Positions 8,349-16,083 of a stretch of DNA of 64,000 nt are shown one piece after another (the first letter of the stretch is position 1; each line of letters begins with the position of its first letter). Source of the DNA: Actinoplanes octamycinicus (GTDB taxonomy: Bacteria > Actinomycetota > Actinomycetes > Mycobacteriales > Micromonosporaceae); NCBI RefSeq assembly GCF_014205225.1, contig NZ_JACHNB010000001.1, positions 2,461,501 to 2,525,500 on the forward strand, given 5' to 3'. The translations under genes and the position numbers were made by a program. The notes below the pieces were generated by a model, which saw nothing but the letters and a program-made list of their open reading frames with translations, was not told the origin of the DNA and searched no databases.

Positions 8349-10493
8349 GTGACCGAGACGACGCGAATGACGGCCGGAGCGGCCGAGCGGGCGAGTGTGC
8401 GGGAGCGCGCCGAGGAGGTGCTGCGCCGGCTCGCCGGCGAGCACGCGAGACTGCGTGAGGACCAGTGGCGTGCCATCGAGGCGCTCACCGTCGACCGCCG
8501 GCGGGTGCTCTGCGTGCAGCGCACCGGGTGGGGCAAGTCGGCGGTCTACTTCGTGGCCACCGCCCTGCTGCGGGCGGGCGGTTCGACCGGCCCCACGGTG
8601 ATCGTGTCCCCGCTGCTCGCCCTGATGCGCAATCAGGTGGACGCGGCGGCCCGGGCCGGCATCCGGGCCCGCACCATCAACTCGGCGAACCTCGACGAGT
8701 GGTCCGAGATCGAGCAGGAGATCCGGGCCGGGTCCGTCGACGTGCTGCTGATCAGCCCGGAGCGGCTGAACAACCCCGACTTCCGGGACAACGTGCTGCC
8801 CGGCCTGGCGCACAGCACCGGCCTGCTGGTGGTCGACGAGGCGCACTGCGTCTCCGACTGGGGCCACGACTTCCGGCCGGACTATCGGCGTCTGCGCACC
8901 TTCCTGGGTGGACTGCCGGCCAGCACCCCGGTGCTCGCCACCACCGCGACGGCGAACGCGCGGGTCACCGCCGACGTCGCCGATCAGCTCGGCGACGCGC
9001 TGGTGCTGCGCGGTCCGCTCGATCGGGACTCGCTGCGTCTCGCGGTGCTCCGGCTGCCCGACCCGGCACACCGGCTGGCCTGGCTGGCCGATCACCTGGA
9101 GCGGCTGCCCGGGTCCGGCATCATCTACACGCTGACCGTGGCCGGGGCCACCGAGACCGCTGACTTCCTGCGCTCGCGCGGGTTCCCGGTCGCGTCGTAC
9201 ACCGGTCAGGTGGAGGACGCCGAGCGCCGCGTCGCCGAGCAGGACCTGCTGGACAACAAGATCAAGGCGCTGGTGGCGACGTCCGCGCTCGGCATGGGCT
9301 TCGACAAGCCGGACCTGGGGTTCGTCGTGCACCTGGGCGCGCCGAATTCACCGATCGCCTACTACCAGCAGGTCGGCCGGGCCGGCCGGGCCGTCGAGCA
9401 CGCCGAGGTGGTGCTCCTGCCCGGCCCGGAGGATGCGGCGATCTGGCGCTATTTCGCCTCCCTGGCCTTCCCGCCGGAGGACCAGGTGCGGGCGGTGCTG
9501 GCTCAGCTCTCCGCCGACCGGCCGCTCTCCACCCAGGCCCTGGAGCCGCTGGTCGACCTGCGGCGCAACCGTCTGGAGCTGATGCTCAAGGTGCTCGACG
9601 TGGACGGCGCGGTGCGCCGCACCCGCGGTGGCTGGCTCGCCACCGGCGAGCCGTGGACCTATGACACCGCCCGGTTGCGGCGGGTCGCCGAGGCTCGCGA
9701 GACCGAGCAGCAAACCATGCTGGAGTACGCGACGACCCCCGCCTGCCGGATGGAGTTCCTCCGCCGGTGCCTCGACGACCCGGAGGCGGCACCGTGCGGC
9801 CGGTGTGACAACTGTGCCGGTCCGCTCTTCGACGCCGACGTGTCGTCCGGTTCGCTGGCCGCCGCCGAGGCGTTCCTCGGGCGGCCCGGGGTGGAGATCG
9901 CGCCGAAGAAGATGTGGCCCACCGGGATGTCCGCGGTCGGCATCTCGCTGAAAGGCCGGATCGCCCCGGCCGAGCAGATCGAGCCCGGCCGGGCCGTCGG
10001 GCGCCTCTCCGACCTGGGCTGGGGCGCGCGGCTGCGCGGCGTGGTCGGGCCGGATGCACCGGACGCGCCGATCCCCGCCGACCTGGGCGCCGCGGTGGTC
10101 GAGGTGCTCAAGGCGTGGGCGCGTGGCGAGGACGCCTGGGCCCAGCGCCCGGTCGCCGTCGTGGCCGTGCCCTCACAGCGTCATCCACAGCTTGTCCACA
10201 GCCTCGCCGAGCACATCGCGACGGTCGGCCGGCTGCCGCTGCTCGGCGCGCTGACCGCTTCCCGATCCGGCGCGGACACCTTCCGTGGGAACAGCGCGCA
10301 GCGGGTCCGAGCCCTGCACGACGCCTTCACCGTCTCCGCTGACGTGGCCGCGGGCCTGGCCGCCCGCCCCGGCCCGCTGCTCCTGGTCGACGACCTGGTC
10401 GACTCCGGCTGGACGATGGCCCTGGCCGGCCGCGCCCTCCGCCGGGCCGGCGCCGAAGCCATCCTGCCCTTGTCCCTCGCCGTGGCCGGCTGA
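8349..10493 (+). CDS. RecQ-family DNA helicase with C-terminal phosphoribosyltransferase motif
   Basis: 714-residue superfamily 2 helicase. Helicase core: Walker A QRTGWGKSAVYF near residue 60, VVDEAHCVSDWGHDFRPDY near 162 (the RecQ signature), TTATA, and YYQQVGRAGR. A zinc-binding set of four Cys (C-RMEFLRR-C ... C-GR-C-DN-C) lies at about 467-490, as in RecQ. In place of a plain HRDC end, the last 200 residues run into GPLLLVDDLVDSGWTM, the PRPP-binding motif of type I phosphoribosyltransferases such as ComF. The start is GTG at 8349. It is preceded by two DnaA boxes, and another (TTGTCCACA, 10192-10200) lies inside the gene. Replication-fork repair or a link with nucleotide salvage is inference. 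Confidence 0.88.
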   Translation: MTETTRMTAGAAERASVRERAEEVLRRLAGEHARLREDQWRAIEALTVDRRRVLCVQRTGWGKSAVYFVATALLRAGGSTGPTVIVSPLLALMRNQVDAAARAGIRARTINSANLDEWSEIEQEIRAGSVDVLLISPERLNNPDFRDNVLPGLAHSTGLLVVDEAHCVSDWGHDFRPDYRRLRTFLGGLPASTPVLATTATANARVTADVADQLGDALVLRGPLDRDSLRLAVLRLPDPAHRLAWLADHLERLPGSGIIYTLTVAGATETADFLRSRGFPVASYTGQVEDAERRVAEQDLLDNKIKALVATSALGMGFDKPDLGFVVHLGAPNSPIAYYQQVGRAGRAVEHAEVVLLPGPEDAAIWRYFASLAFPPEDQVRAVLAQLSADRPLSTQALEPLVDLRRNRLELMLKVLDVDGAVRRTRGGWLATGEPWTYDTARLRRVAEARETEQQTMLEYATTPACRMEFLRRCLDDPEAAPCGRCDNCAGPLFDADVSSGSLAAAEAFLGRPGVEIAPKKMWPTGMSAVGISLKGRIAPAEQIEPGRAVGRLSDLGWGARLRGVVGPDAPDAPIPADLGAAVVEVLKAWARGEDAWAQRPVAVVAVPSQRHPQLVHSLAEHIATVGRLPLLGALTASRSGADTFRGNSAQRVRALHDAFTVSADVAAGLAARPGPLLLVDDLVDSGWTMALAGRALRRAGAEAILPLSLAVAG

Positions 10494-10833
10494 CCCGCGC
10501 GCCCGCGCGCGGATCAGGCGCGCTCCCGCGGATCAGGCGCGGCTCCGGGTGCGAGGCGTGCCTGCGGGATCAGGCCCGGCTAAGGGGGGCCAGGCGTCCC
10601 GCATGGGTCAGGCGCGCCCGCGCAGATCAGGCGCGGCTGCGGGGGTCAGGCGCGCCCGCGCGGATCAGGCCCTGCTGCGGGTGCGAGGCGTGCCCACGGG
10701 ATCAGGCCCGGCTACGGGGGCCAGGCGTTCCGCGGGGAGCAGACGTGGCCGCGAGGGTCAGGCAGACTCGCGGGGCGGGCGCGGCCGCAAAGGTCAGGCG
10801 GACCTGCGGGATTAGGCGCGGCCGCGAGGGTCA
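10494..10833. repeat. Degenerate GC-rich repeat field
   Basis: A gap of about 335 bases with no convincing gene. It is made of imperfect copies of GGTCAGGCGCGGCCGCG and GGATCAGGCGCG. Read on the minus strand these contain CGGCCGCGCCTGA, the last codons and stop of the acetyltransferase gene that ends at 10831, so the field looks like diverged duplications of that gene end. Confidence 0.7.
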
Positions 10834-11286
10834 GGCGCGGCCGAGAATGGCGTTTCGGGTCGGGCGGCGGTCGCGTTCCATGTAGCGGTCCGGGCCTTCG
10901 AGCGGGGTGAAGCCGGAGCGGCGGTAGACCTCGTGGGCGTCGCGGGTGGCCAGCAGCAGGCGGAGGACGCCGCGGGCGGTCATGTCCTCGACGATGGTGT
11001 CGACGAGCCAGCCGCCCAGGCCGCGGCCGCGGTGGGCCTCGTCGACGAAGACGTCACAGATCCAGGCGAAGGTGGCGCCGTCGGTGACGGCCCGGGCGAA
11101 GGCGACCTGCTCGTCGCCGGCGAAGACCGAGTACGGCACGGAGCCGGTGATCGAGCGGCTGACCAGTTCGTGCGATCGGCCGGTGGCCCAATAGGACTCG
11201 TCGGCCAGCCAGCGGTGCACGCGATCGACGTCGATCCGGGTCGCGTCGTCGGTCAGGGTGTAGCCGTTGCGCTCGCGGTCTGTCAC
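10831..11286 (-). CDS. GNAT family N-acetyltransferase
   Basis: Acetyl-CoA-dependent acetyltransferase of 151 residues. Core visible: DVFVDEAHRGRGLGGWLVDTI, where RGRGLG is the CoA pyrophosphate loop, followed by LLLATRDAHEVYRRSGF. The GTG at 11286 was chosen because AAGGAG lies six bases upstream; a longer frame to 11352 lacks support. Substrate unknown. Stands between two repeat fields, transcribed toward the RecQ gene. Confidence 0.85.
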   Translation of the reverse strand: MTDRERNGYTLTDDATRIDVDRVHRWLADESYWATGRSHELVSRSITGSVPYSVFAGDEQVAFARAVTDGATFAWICDVFVDEAHRGRGLGGWLVDTIVEDMTARGVLRLLLATRDAHEVYRRSGFTPLEGPDRYMERDRRPTRNAILGRA

Positions 11287-11407
11287 GGGTGACTCCTTCG
11301 CCGTTCCGGGTGGCGACGGCATCGTGCCACGGGTGCTGCTCCGGCCCGCCAACCTTTTCCCACCGCTTGGCGAGGAGGACCACGCCGAAACGACCGGCCC
11401 AGTGGTG

Positions 11408-11610
11408 CCGGCGAAGTGACGCCGATGGTTTCCAGGTACTGGTGAAAGGCGGTGAGGGAGGAGCTGTGAGGGGAGGCGGCGTAAAGGGTGGACCTGCTCC
11501 GGCGAAGTGACGCCGCATGGTTGCCAGCCACTGGTGAGAGGCGGCGGGGGAGGAGCTGTCAGGCGAGGGAGGAGCTGTCAGGGGAGGCGGCGTAAAGGGG
11601 CGGACCTGCT
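11408..11610. repeat. Two long direct repeats in the gap before the GNAT gene
   Basis: Two imperfect copies, 11408-11498 and 11499-11610, sharing CCGGCGAAGTGACGCCG, TGGTGA-AGGCGG, GAGGAGCTGT and GGAGGCGGCGTAAAGGG ... GGACCTGCTC. The second copy contains an extra internal duplication of GAGGGAGGAGCTGTCAGG. The last copy ends exactly at the stop codon of the minus-strand nucleotidyltransferase gene. No gene is seen in 11287-11610. Confidence 0.8.
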
Positions 11611-12660
11611 CTAGGGGGAGAGGTGGGGCAGGGCGGTGGCCAGGCGGTCGAGCCAGGGCGCTGGGCCGCCGGGCAGCGAGCCGTCGATCTTCCAGGCTCG
11701 GACGGCGGCGGGAGTCAGGACGGCTCGGGGCGGAGCCGGAGTGGGCCCGGATCCGAGGTCAGCTGGACGGAATGCGGGGCCCGAGGGAACCGGAGGAGGT
11801 GCGGGTACGGGGCCAGCGGCCGGGACAGTGGTGGCCAGACGGTGTAGGCGGGGTGGGAGGCGCAGGGCGGGGAGCTCGGCGAGCAGGACGGCGTCGTAAA
11901 GGTCCTTGGCGGCGGAGACACCCTGGTCGACCTGGTCAGCGGTGAGCCAGTGCAGTTTCCAGGCCAGGGACAGCTCGGGGCCGGGGGTGAACACGGCGAC
12001 CGGAGCGCGGCCCTCGGCCCGGGGAACCACGGTCAGGCGCGGCCGGGCCGGGACCGGCTCGTCCCAGGCGACGTCGAGCTGCACCTTGCCGATCTCGAAG
12101 TCCGGTGCGCTCCAGGGGATCCGCAGGCGGGTGCGGCGACCACGGATCGGGCCCATGTCCGCATACTCGTCGTCGTCGGAATAGTCCGTATAGTCGGTCT
12201 CCTCCTCGTCGTCGATCTCGGCCACGTGCAGCACGACGCCCTCCGGGGTCCACGGATCGGCCCGGATCAGGTCCAGCACGAACTCATGCGACGGACTGGT
12301 GGCGTTCAGATCGGCCACGGTCATCCAGTGCAGGCCCTCGGGTGGCAGCCGCGGACACTGGCCGCCGGTCTCGAACTCCTCGAAGGTCCAGATCTCGTTG
12401 CGCGCGCCGCCGTGCACCGCCTCCGGCCAGTGCTGCGCCGGGTCGATGCGCTCCACGAAGGGCCACGGCGCGAGATCGTCCGGCGCGGCCAAGGGCGGGT
12501 GCAGCATCACGAGATCCAGGTCGCCGGGTGGCCGGGCCCGGTCACCGACCCAGGCCGGCATCGCCATGCTGCCGCGCAGCATCAGGGAGTCGGCCCACGG
12601 CGACTCGGCGATCAGCCGCAGGACGTGGTCGAGCGCCGACCGGTGCGGGTCCATCCCCAT
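11611..12660 (-). CDS. AbiEii/AbiGii-like nucleotidyltransferase family protein
   Basis: 349 residues. The N-terminal part has LMLRGSMAMPAW and GDLDLVML (residues about 26-52), matching the G-S and D-x-D metal site of the nucleotidyltransferase fold used by AbiEii toxins, where the usual form is LKGGTAL ... DLDL. A central acidic patch (DDEEETDYTDYSDDDEYAD) and a Pro-rich C-terminal third follow. No AbiEi-like antitoxin gene is next to it, so a toxin role is uncertain; it may be a housekeeping or orphan member. A TAGGGT hexamer on the minus strand (12674-12669) lies 8 bases before the ATG, suggesting a leaderless start; a second ATG is at 12654. Confidence 0.6.
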   Translation of the reverse strand: MGMDPHRSALDHVLRLIAESPWADSLMLRGSMAMPAWVGDRARPPGDLDLVMLHPPLAAPDDLAPWPFVERIDPAQHWPEAVHGGARNEIWTFEEFETGGQCPRLPPEGLHWMTVADLNATSPSHEFVLDLIRADPWTPEGVVLHVAEIDDEEETDYTDYSDDDEYADMGPIRGRRTRLRIPWSAPDFEIGKVQLDVAWDEPVPARPRLTVVPRAEGRAPVAVFTPGPELSLAWKLHWLTADQVDQGVSAAKDLYDAVLLAELPALRLPPRLHRLATTVPAAGPVPAPPPVPSGPAFRPADLGSGPTPAPPRAVLTPAAVRAWKIDGSLPGGPAPWLDRLATALPHLSP

Positions 12661-12698
12661 GGTGGCGGACCCTAACGCCCGGGTACGACAGTTCGTGC

Positions 12699-12718
12699 AT
12701 ACCGGCGGGGGGTATGCT
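12699..12718 (+). promoter_or_regulatory. CsoR-type operator overlapping -10 element of csoR
   Basis: ATACC-N7-GGTAT at 12699-12715 with a G-rich centre resembles the TACCC...GGGTA operators of CsoR repressors. It overlaps TATGCT (12713-12718), which lies 7 bases before the csoR ATG and so is probably the -10 of a leaderless promoter. Copper-free CsoR bound here would block polymerase, giving autoregulation. A closer match stands at 60694-60710. Confidence 0.65.
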
Positions 12719-12725
12719 GGAGGGC

Positions 12726-13031
12726 ATGTCCGAGGACTCGACTTCGCCGCACGGGCCGCACGGCTACTCCGGGGACAAGGCGGCCCTGCTCAGCCGCCTG
12801 CGCCGGATCGAGGGGCAGGTTCGTGGCCTGCAGCGGATGGTCGACGAGGATACGTATTGCATCGACGTCCTGACCCAGATCTCGGCGGCGAAAAGCGCGC
12901 TGCAGGCGGTCGCGGTCGGCCTGCTGGAGGACCACCTGGCCCACTGCGTGGTGGACGCGGCCCGGGCCGGCGACCCCTCGGCCAAGGTCAAAGAGGCTTC
13001 CGACGCGATCGCCCGCTTGATCAAGTCCTGA
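12726..13031 (+). CDS. csoR: CsoR-type copper-sensing repressor
   Basis: 101-residue all-helical metal-sensitive repressor. The Cu(I) ligands are all present: C45 in TYCIDVLTQIS, H70 and C74 in LLEDHLAHCV, with the same 25 and 4 residue spacings as in the Mycobacterium tuberculosis protein. The ATG at 12726 is preferred to one at 12714, because the latter lies inside the operator and the -10 hexamer. CsoR releases DNA when it binds Cu(I). It is the first gene of a copper module with the chaperone at 13230 and the His-rich membrane protein at 13435. Confidence 0.9.
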   Translation: MSEDSTSPHGPHGYSGDKAALLSRLRRIEGQVRGLQRMVDEDTYCIDVLTQISAAKSALQAVAVGLLEDHLAHCVVDAARAGDPSAKVKEASDAIARLIKS

Positions 13032-13038
13032 GGGGAAG

Positions 13039-13158
13039 CGGTCCGGCGGAGCCGGAGGGCTGCGGTCCGGAGAAGCCGAAGGACTGCGGTCCGGAGAAGC
13101 CGAAGGACTGCGGTCCGGAGGAGCCGGAGGGCTGCGGTCCGGAGGAGCCGGAGGGCTG
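13039..13158. repeat. Five 24-base tandem repeats after csoR
   Basis: Units start at 13039, 13063, 13087, 13111 and 13135 with core CGGTCCGGAG-AGCCG-AGG-CTG. They fill most of the 198-base gap between csoR and the chaperone gene. One frame is open and would read GPEKPKDC-like repeats, but it has no start signal. Confidence 0.85.
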
Positions 13159-13229
13159 GAAAGAAACGGGAACCGGAACGCTCCGGGAAGCGACATAACT
13201 GTCAGAGCAACAGAGCGAAAGGCTTCATC

Positions 13230-13442
13230 ATGGCTGTGACCAGCACCTACACCGTCAAGGGCATGACCTGCTCGCACTGTGTCAACGCGGTGACCGAGGA
13301 ACTCTCGGCTCTCCCGGGCGTCGCCGGCGTGCAGGTCGATCTCGGCTCCGGCGGGGTGACGGTGACCAGTGAGGCGCCGCTCAGCCAGGACGCGGTCCGC
13401 GCCGCTGTCGACGAGGCCGGCTACGAGCTCGCGGATGCCTGA
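13230..13442 (+). CDS. copZ: Copper chaperone, CopZ-like HMA domain
   Basis: 70-residue single heavy-metal-associated domain. GMTCSHC with C14 and C17 binds Cu(I) for hand-over to a membrane partner or to CsoR. The predicted ferredoxin-like fold fills the whole protein. GAAAGG lies about 10 bases before the ATG. Its stop overlaps the next start by 8 bases (ATGCCTGA), so the downstream gene is translationally coupled. No copper ATPase gene is in the window. Confidence 0.88.
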   Translation: MAVTSTYTVKGMTCSHCVNAVTEELSALPGVAGVQVDLGSGGVTVTSEAPLSQDAVRAAVDEAGYELADA

Positions 13443-14577
13443 CCAACCCCGCAAAGCCGAGGCCGCCCCGGACGAGCGACCGGAGAAGAACGAGCAGCTC
13501 GAAGAGAACGAGCGACCGGAGAAGAACCGGCAGCTCGAAGAGAACGAGCGACCGGAGAAGAACGAGCAGCCCGAAGAGAACGAGCAGCCCGAAAAGGCAA
13601 AAGCCAAGACCAAACCCAAGTGGGTCCTGGACGTCACCGCCGAACCCGAGGACCAGGACGACACACCAGCGCCCAAGGGCAACGAGGGCTTCCGCTTCGC
13701 CGCCTTCGGCGCCCTGCTGGTCGTGGTCCTCTTCGCCGGCTACGGCCTGGGCCGCCTCAACAACGGCACCTCGGCAAGCCCCCCGGCCACCCCGGCAGCC
13801 ACCGGCAGCGCCGCCCCCGCCGCGGTCAACGAGAACATGCCGCACACCCACGGCGCCGCCGGAAGCGGCCTGACCAGCACCGCCGGCGCCGCGGTCGGCG
13901 GCCTCTCGCTCAGCTCCGACGGCCTCACCCTGCACCCGGACGCCACCTCGTTCCGGGCCGGGACGAAGCAGCGGCTCAGCTTCACCGTCGACGCCCCCGG
14001 CGGCGCCCCGGTCACCTCGTACGCGATCGTCCACGACAAGCCCCTGCACCTGATCGTGCTCCGCCGCGACCTCACCGGTTTCCAGCACCTGCACCCGGCG
14101 ATGGCGGCCGACGGCACCTGGAGCCTCGACCTGACCCTGGCCGAGCCGGGCGTCTACCGGATGATCGCCGACTTCACCGCCCTGGTCGGCGGCCGGCAGA
14201 TCGCCACCACGCTGGGCGCCGATCTCACCGTGGCCGGTGATTACCGCCCGGTGCCGCTGCCCGCCGCGGATCGGACCGTCACCACCGACGGGCTCACCGT
14301 CAGCTACGCCGGCACCCCCGGCACCCAGGCCGTCCAGCCGCTGCTGATGACCGTGACCGGCGGCGCCGTCGAGCCCTACCTCGGCGCCTACGGCCACCTC
14401 GTGGTGGTCCGCCAGGGCGATCTCGCCTACGTGCACGTCCACCCGGAGCAGCAGCTGGTGGACGGCAAGGTGAAGTTCTGGATCACCGCGCCCAGCCCGG
14501 GCGACTACCGGATGTTCTTCGACTTCCAGGTCGCCGGGCGAGTGCACACCGCGGCGTGGACCTTGCGGGTCGGCTGA
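13435..14577 (+). CDS. Membrane-anchored His-rich protein of the copper module
   Basis: 380 residues. The N-terminal 80 residues are a repeated charged segment (RPEKNEQ, LEENERP and similar). One membrane helix spans about 86-106, and the rest is predicted outside. The outer part has His pairs in MPHTHG, FQHLHP and YVHVHP, and two similar beta-rich halves ending in GVYRMIADF and GDYRMFFDF. The placement after csoR and copZ and the His/Met content suggest extracytoplasmic copper binding or transfer, which is inference; I do not know an established family name. Overlaps the chaperone gene by 8 bases. The 3' end is the template of the 46-base repeat that follows. Confidence 0.75.
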   Translation: MPDQPRKAEAAPDERPEKNEQLEENERPEKNRQLEENERPEKNEQPEENEQPEKAKAKTKPKWVLDVTAEPEDQDDTPAPKGNEGFRFAAFGALLVVVLFAGYGLGRLNNGTSASPPATPAATGSAAPAAVNENMPHTHGAAGSGLTSTAGAAVGGLSLSSDGLTLHPDATSFRAGTKQRLSFTVDAPGGAPVTSYAIVHDKPLHLIVLRRDLTGFQHLHPAMAADGTWSLDLTLAEPGVYRMIADFTALVGGRQIATTLGADLTVAGDYRPVPLPAADRTVTTDGLTVSYAGTPGTQAVQPLLMTVTGGAVEPYLGAYGHLVVVRQGDLAYVHVHPEQQLVDGKVKFWITAPSPGDYRMFFDFQVAGRVHTAAWTLRVG

Positions 14578-14840
14578 GCCGCGCGGGTGCAGACCGCGGC
14601 GTGGACCCCTGCGGGCCGGCTGAGCCGCGCGGGTGCAGACCGCGGCGTGGACCCCTGCGGGCCGGCTGAGCCGCGCGGGTGCAGACCGCGGCGTGGACCC
14701 CTGCGGGCCGGCTGAGCCGCGCGGGTGCAGACCGCGGCGTGGACCCCTGCGGGCCGGCTGAGCCGCGCGGGTGCAGACCGCGGCGTGGACCCCTGCGGGC
14801 CGGCTGAGCCGCGCGGGTGCACACCGCGCCGTGCACCCGC
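14578..14840. repeat. 46-base tandem repeat copying a gene 3' end
   Basis: Five near-identical 46-base units (14578, 14624, 14670, 14716, 14762) and a diverged partial unit to 14840. Each contains GGGTGCAGACCGCGGCGTGG ... GGCTGA, a copy of the last 15 codons and stop of the preceding gene (14530-14577), which is itself the diverged left-most unit. The array fills the whole gap between two convergent genes. Confidence 0.92.
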
Positions 14841-14843
14841 GGA

Positions 14844-15986
14844 TCAGCTGAGCATCACCGCGAGTGCCGGTTTCACCTGCCACTGCTCGATCAGCGCGGA
14901 GTACTCGGCGCGCTGGTCGGCGGTGGCCGGGGCGCCGGTCCGCCGGGCGCGGAGCAGCAGGTTGCGCGGGGTGTGCGCGGAGTCGATGAACTCGACCACG
15001 TCGACCCGGTACCCGTGCTGGCGCAGCAGGCCGGCCCGCAGCGAGTCGGTGAGCACGTCGGCGAAGCGCTCGCGGAGGATCGCGTGCCGGGTGAACTCCC
15101 CGTACGGCGTCGGCGACGCACCACCCTTGAGCTGGGCGGCGATGTCGTGGTGGCAGCACGGCGCGGCCAGCACCCAGCGCGCCTCCCACCGCACCGCGCG
15201 GGCCAGCGCCTGGTCGGTCGCGGTGTCGCAGGCGTGCAGGGCGAGCACCAGGTCCGGCGTGAACGGCACCTCGGCCGCCTCGATGGTGCCGGCCACGAAG
15301 GTGACGTCGGCGGCGCAGCCCAGCCGCTCGGCGACGGCGCTGTTGCGTACCCTCTGGTCCTCGCGGACATCGACCCCGACGACCTGGACCGACACGCCGC
15401 GCCCGGCCAGATAGCGGTAGGCGGCGAAGGTCAGATAAGCGTTTCCGCAGCCCAGGTCGACGACGCGGAGCGGCGTCGGCAGCTCCTCGGGCAGCGTCGC
15501 GGCGAGCGCGCGCAGGAACGCGTCGATCTGCCGGCGCTTGGCGGCGGTACCCCCGATCACGTCGAAGAGCGGGTCGCCCGGATCGAGCAGCCACTGCTTG
15601 GCCCGGTCGTGCTGTTGCGCGGCGGGCGGCGCGGTGGTCACCGGCGCGGACCGGTGCAACTGCGCGTCACCCTTCTTGGTGATCCGCACCTGGACGGTGG
15701 CCGCGGTGGTCTCCACGTGCCAGTTCCCGAACGGCTCGGCGAGCAGCTCGTCGACCGCGGCGGCGGCCTCGTCGCCGGGCGACACGTTCCGGGTGAAGGG
15801 CCGGGCGCCGTCGTCGGTGACGATCTGCAGTCTCGGACCGCTCTTGAGAGTGACCGGGCGGATCTGGGCCCGGGTCACCGAGGGGGTCTGGCCGCGGCGC
15901 CGCCCGGCGGCGACGGCCCGGGTCAGCCCGGGAGCGAGGAGGAGTTCGCGCACCTCGGCGAGCGCTTGATCGAGCGGTTGTGGCAT
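14844..15986 (-). CDS. Class I SAM-dependent methyltransferase
   Basis: 380 residues. After an N-terminal region of about 150 residues comes VVDLGCGNAYLTFAAYRYL, the SAM-binding loop, then VVGVDVRE (acidic ribose ligand) and LHACDTATD. The motif APCCHHDI near residue 290 is a Cys/His cluster seen in the Methyltransf_32 group, whose members act on RNA or small molecules; the substrate is unknown. The ATG at 15986 is preceded by CAGAAT six bases upstream, a weak leaderless-type -10. Convergent with the copper module, divergent from the heme oxygenase gene. Confidence 0.82.
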   Translation of the reverse strand: MPQPLDQALAEVRELLLAPGLTRAVAAGRRRGQTPSVTRAQIRPVTLKSGPRLQIVTDDGARPFTRNVSPGDEAAAAVDELLAEPFGNWHVETTAATVQVRITKKGDAQLHRSAPVTTAPPAAQQHDRAKQWLLDPGDPLFDVIGGTAAKRRQIDAFLRALAATLPEELPTPLRVVDLGCGNAYLTFAAYRYLAGRGVSVQVVGVDVREDQRVRNSAVAERLGCAADVTFVAGTIEAAEVPFTPDLVLALHACDTATDQALARAVRWEARWVLAAPCCHHDIAAQLKGGASPTPYGEFTRHAILRERFADVLTDSLRAGLLRQHGYRVDVVEFIDSAHTPRNLLLRARRTGAPATADQRAEYSALIEQWQVKPALAVMLS

Positions 15987-16026
15987 AACACCATTCTGCC
16001 CGCAGGCCGGGATGCCCCTGAGGGGC

Positions 16027-16035
16027 TGTGGACAA
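16027..16035. promoter_or_regulatory. DnaA-box-like site
   Basis: TGTGGACAA, an exact reverse complement of TTGTCCACA, lies in the 97-base divergent gap between the methyltransferase and heme oxygenase genes, just before a TAGGTT hexamer (16051-16056) that may serve heme oxygenase. Confidence 0.4.
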
Positions 16036-16083
16036 CCCTGTGCACCGCTAGGTTGATCCGGGGACGGAGGGAGGGAAGGTCCG

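Noticed and set aside
13039..13198. Open frame reading GPEKPKDC-type repeats after csoR
   Set aside because: Out of frame with csoR, no start codon or ribosome site of its own; better explained as a 24-base non-coding tandem repeat.
14578..14840. Possible CRISPR array
   Set aside because: Units are contiguous with no unique spacers and copy a gene end; no cas genes in the window.
13381..15594. 737-codon minus-strand frame crossing the 46-base repeat
   Set aside because: The repeats stay open in several frames, giving CTRAAQPARRGPRRG-like strings; it overlaps three real genes and has no start signal.
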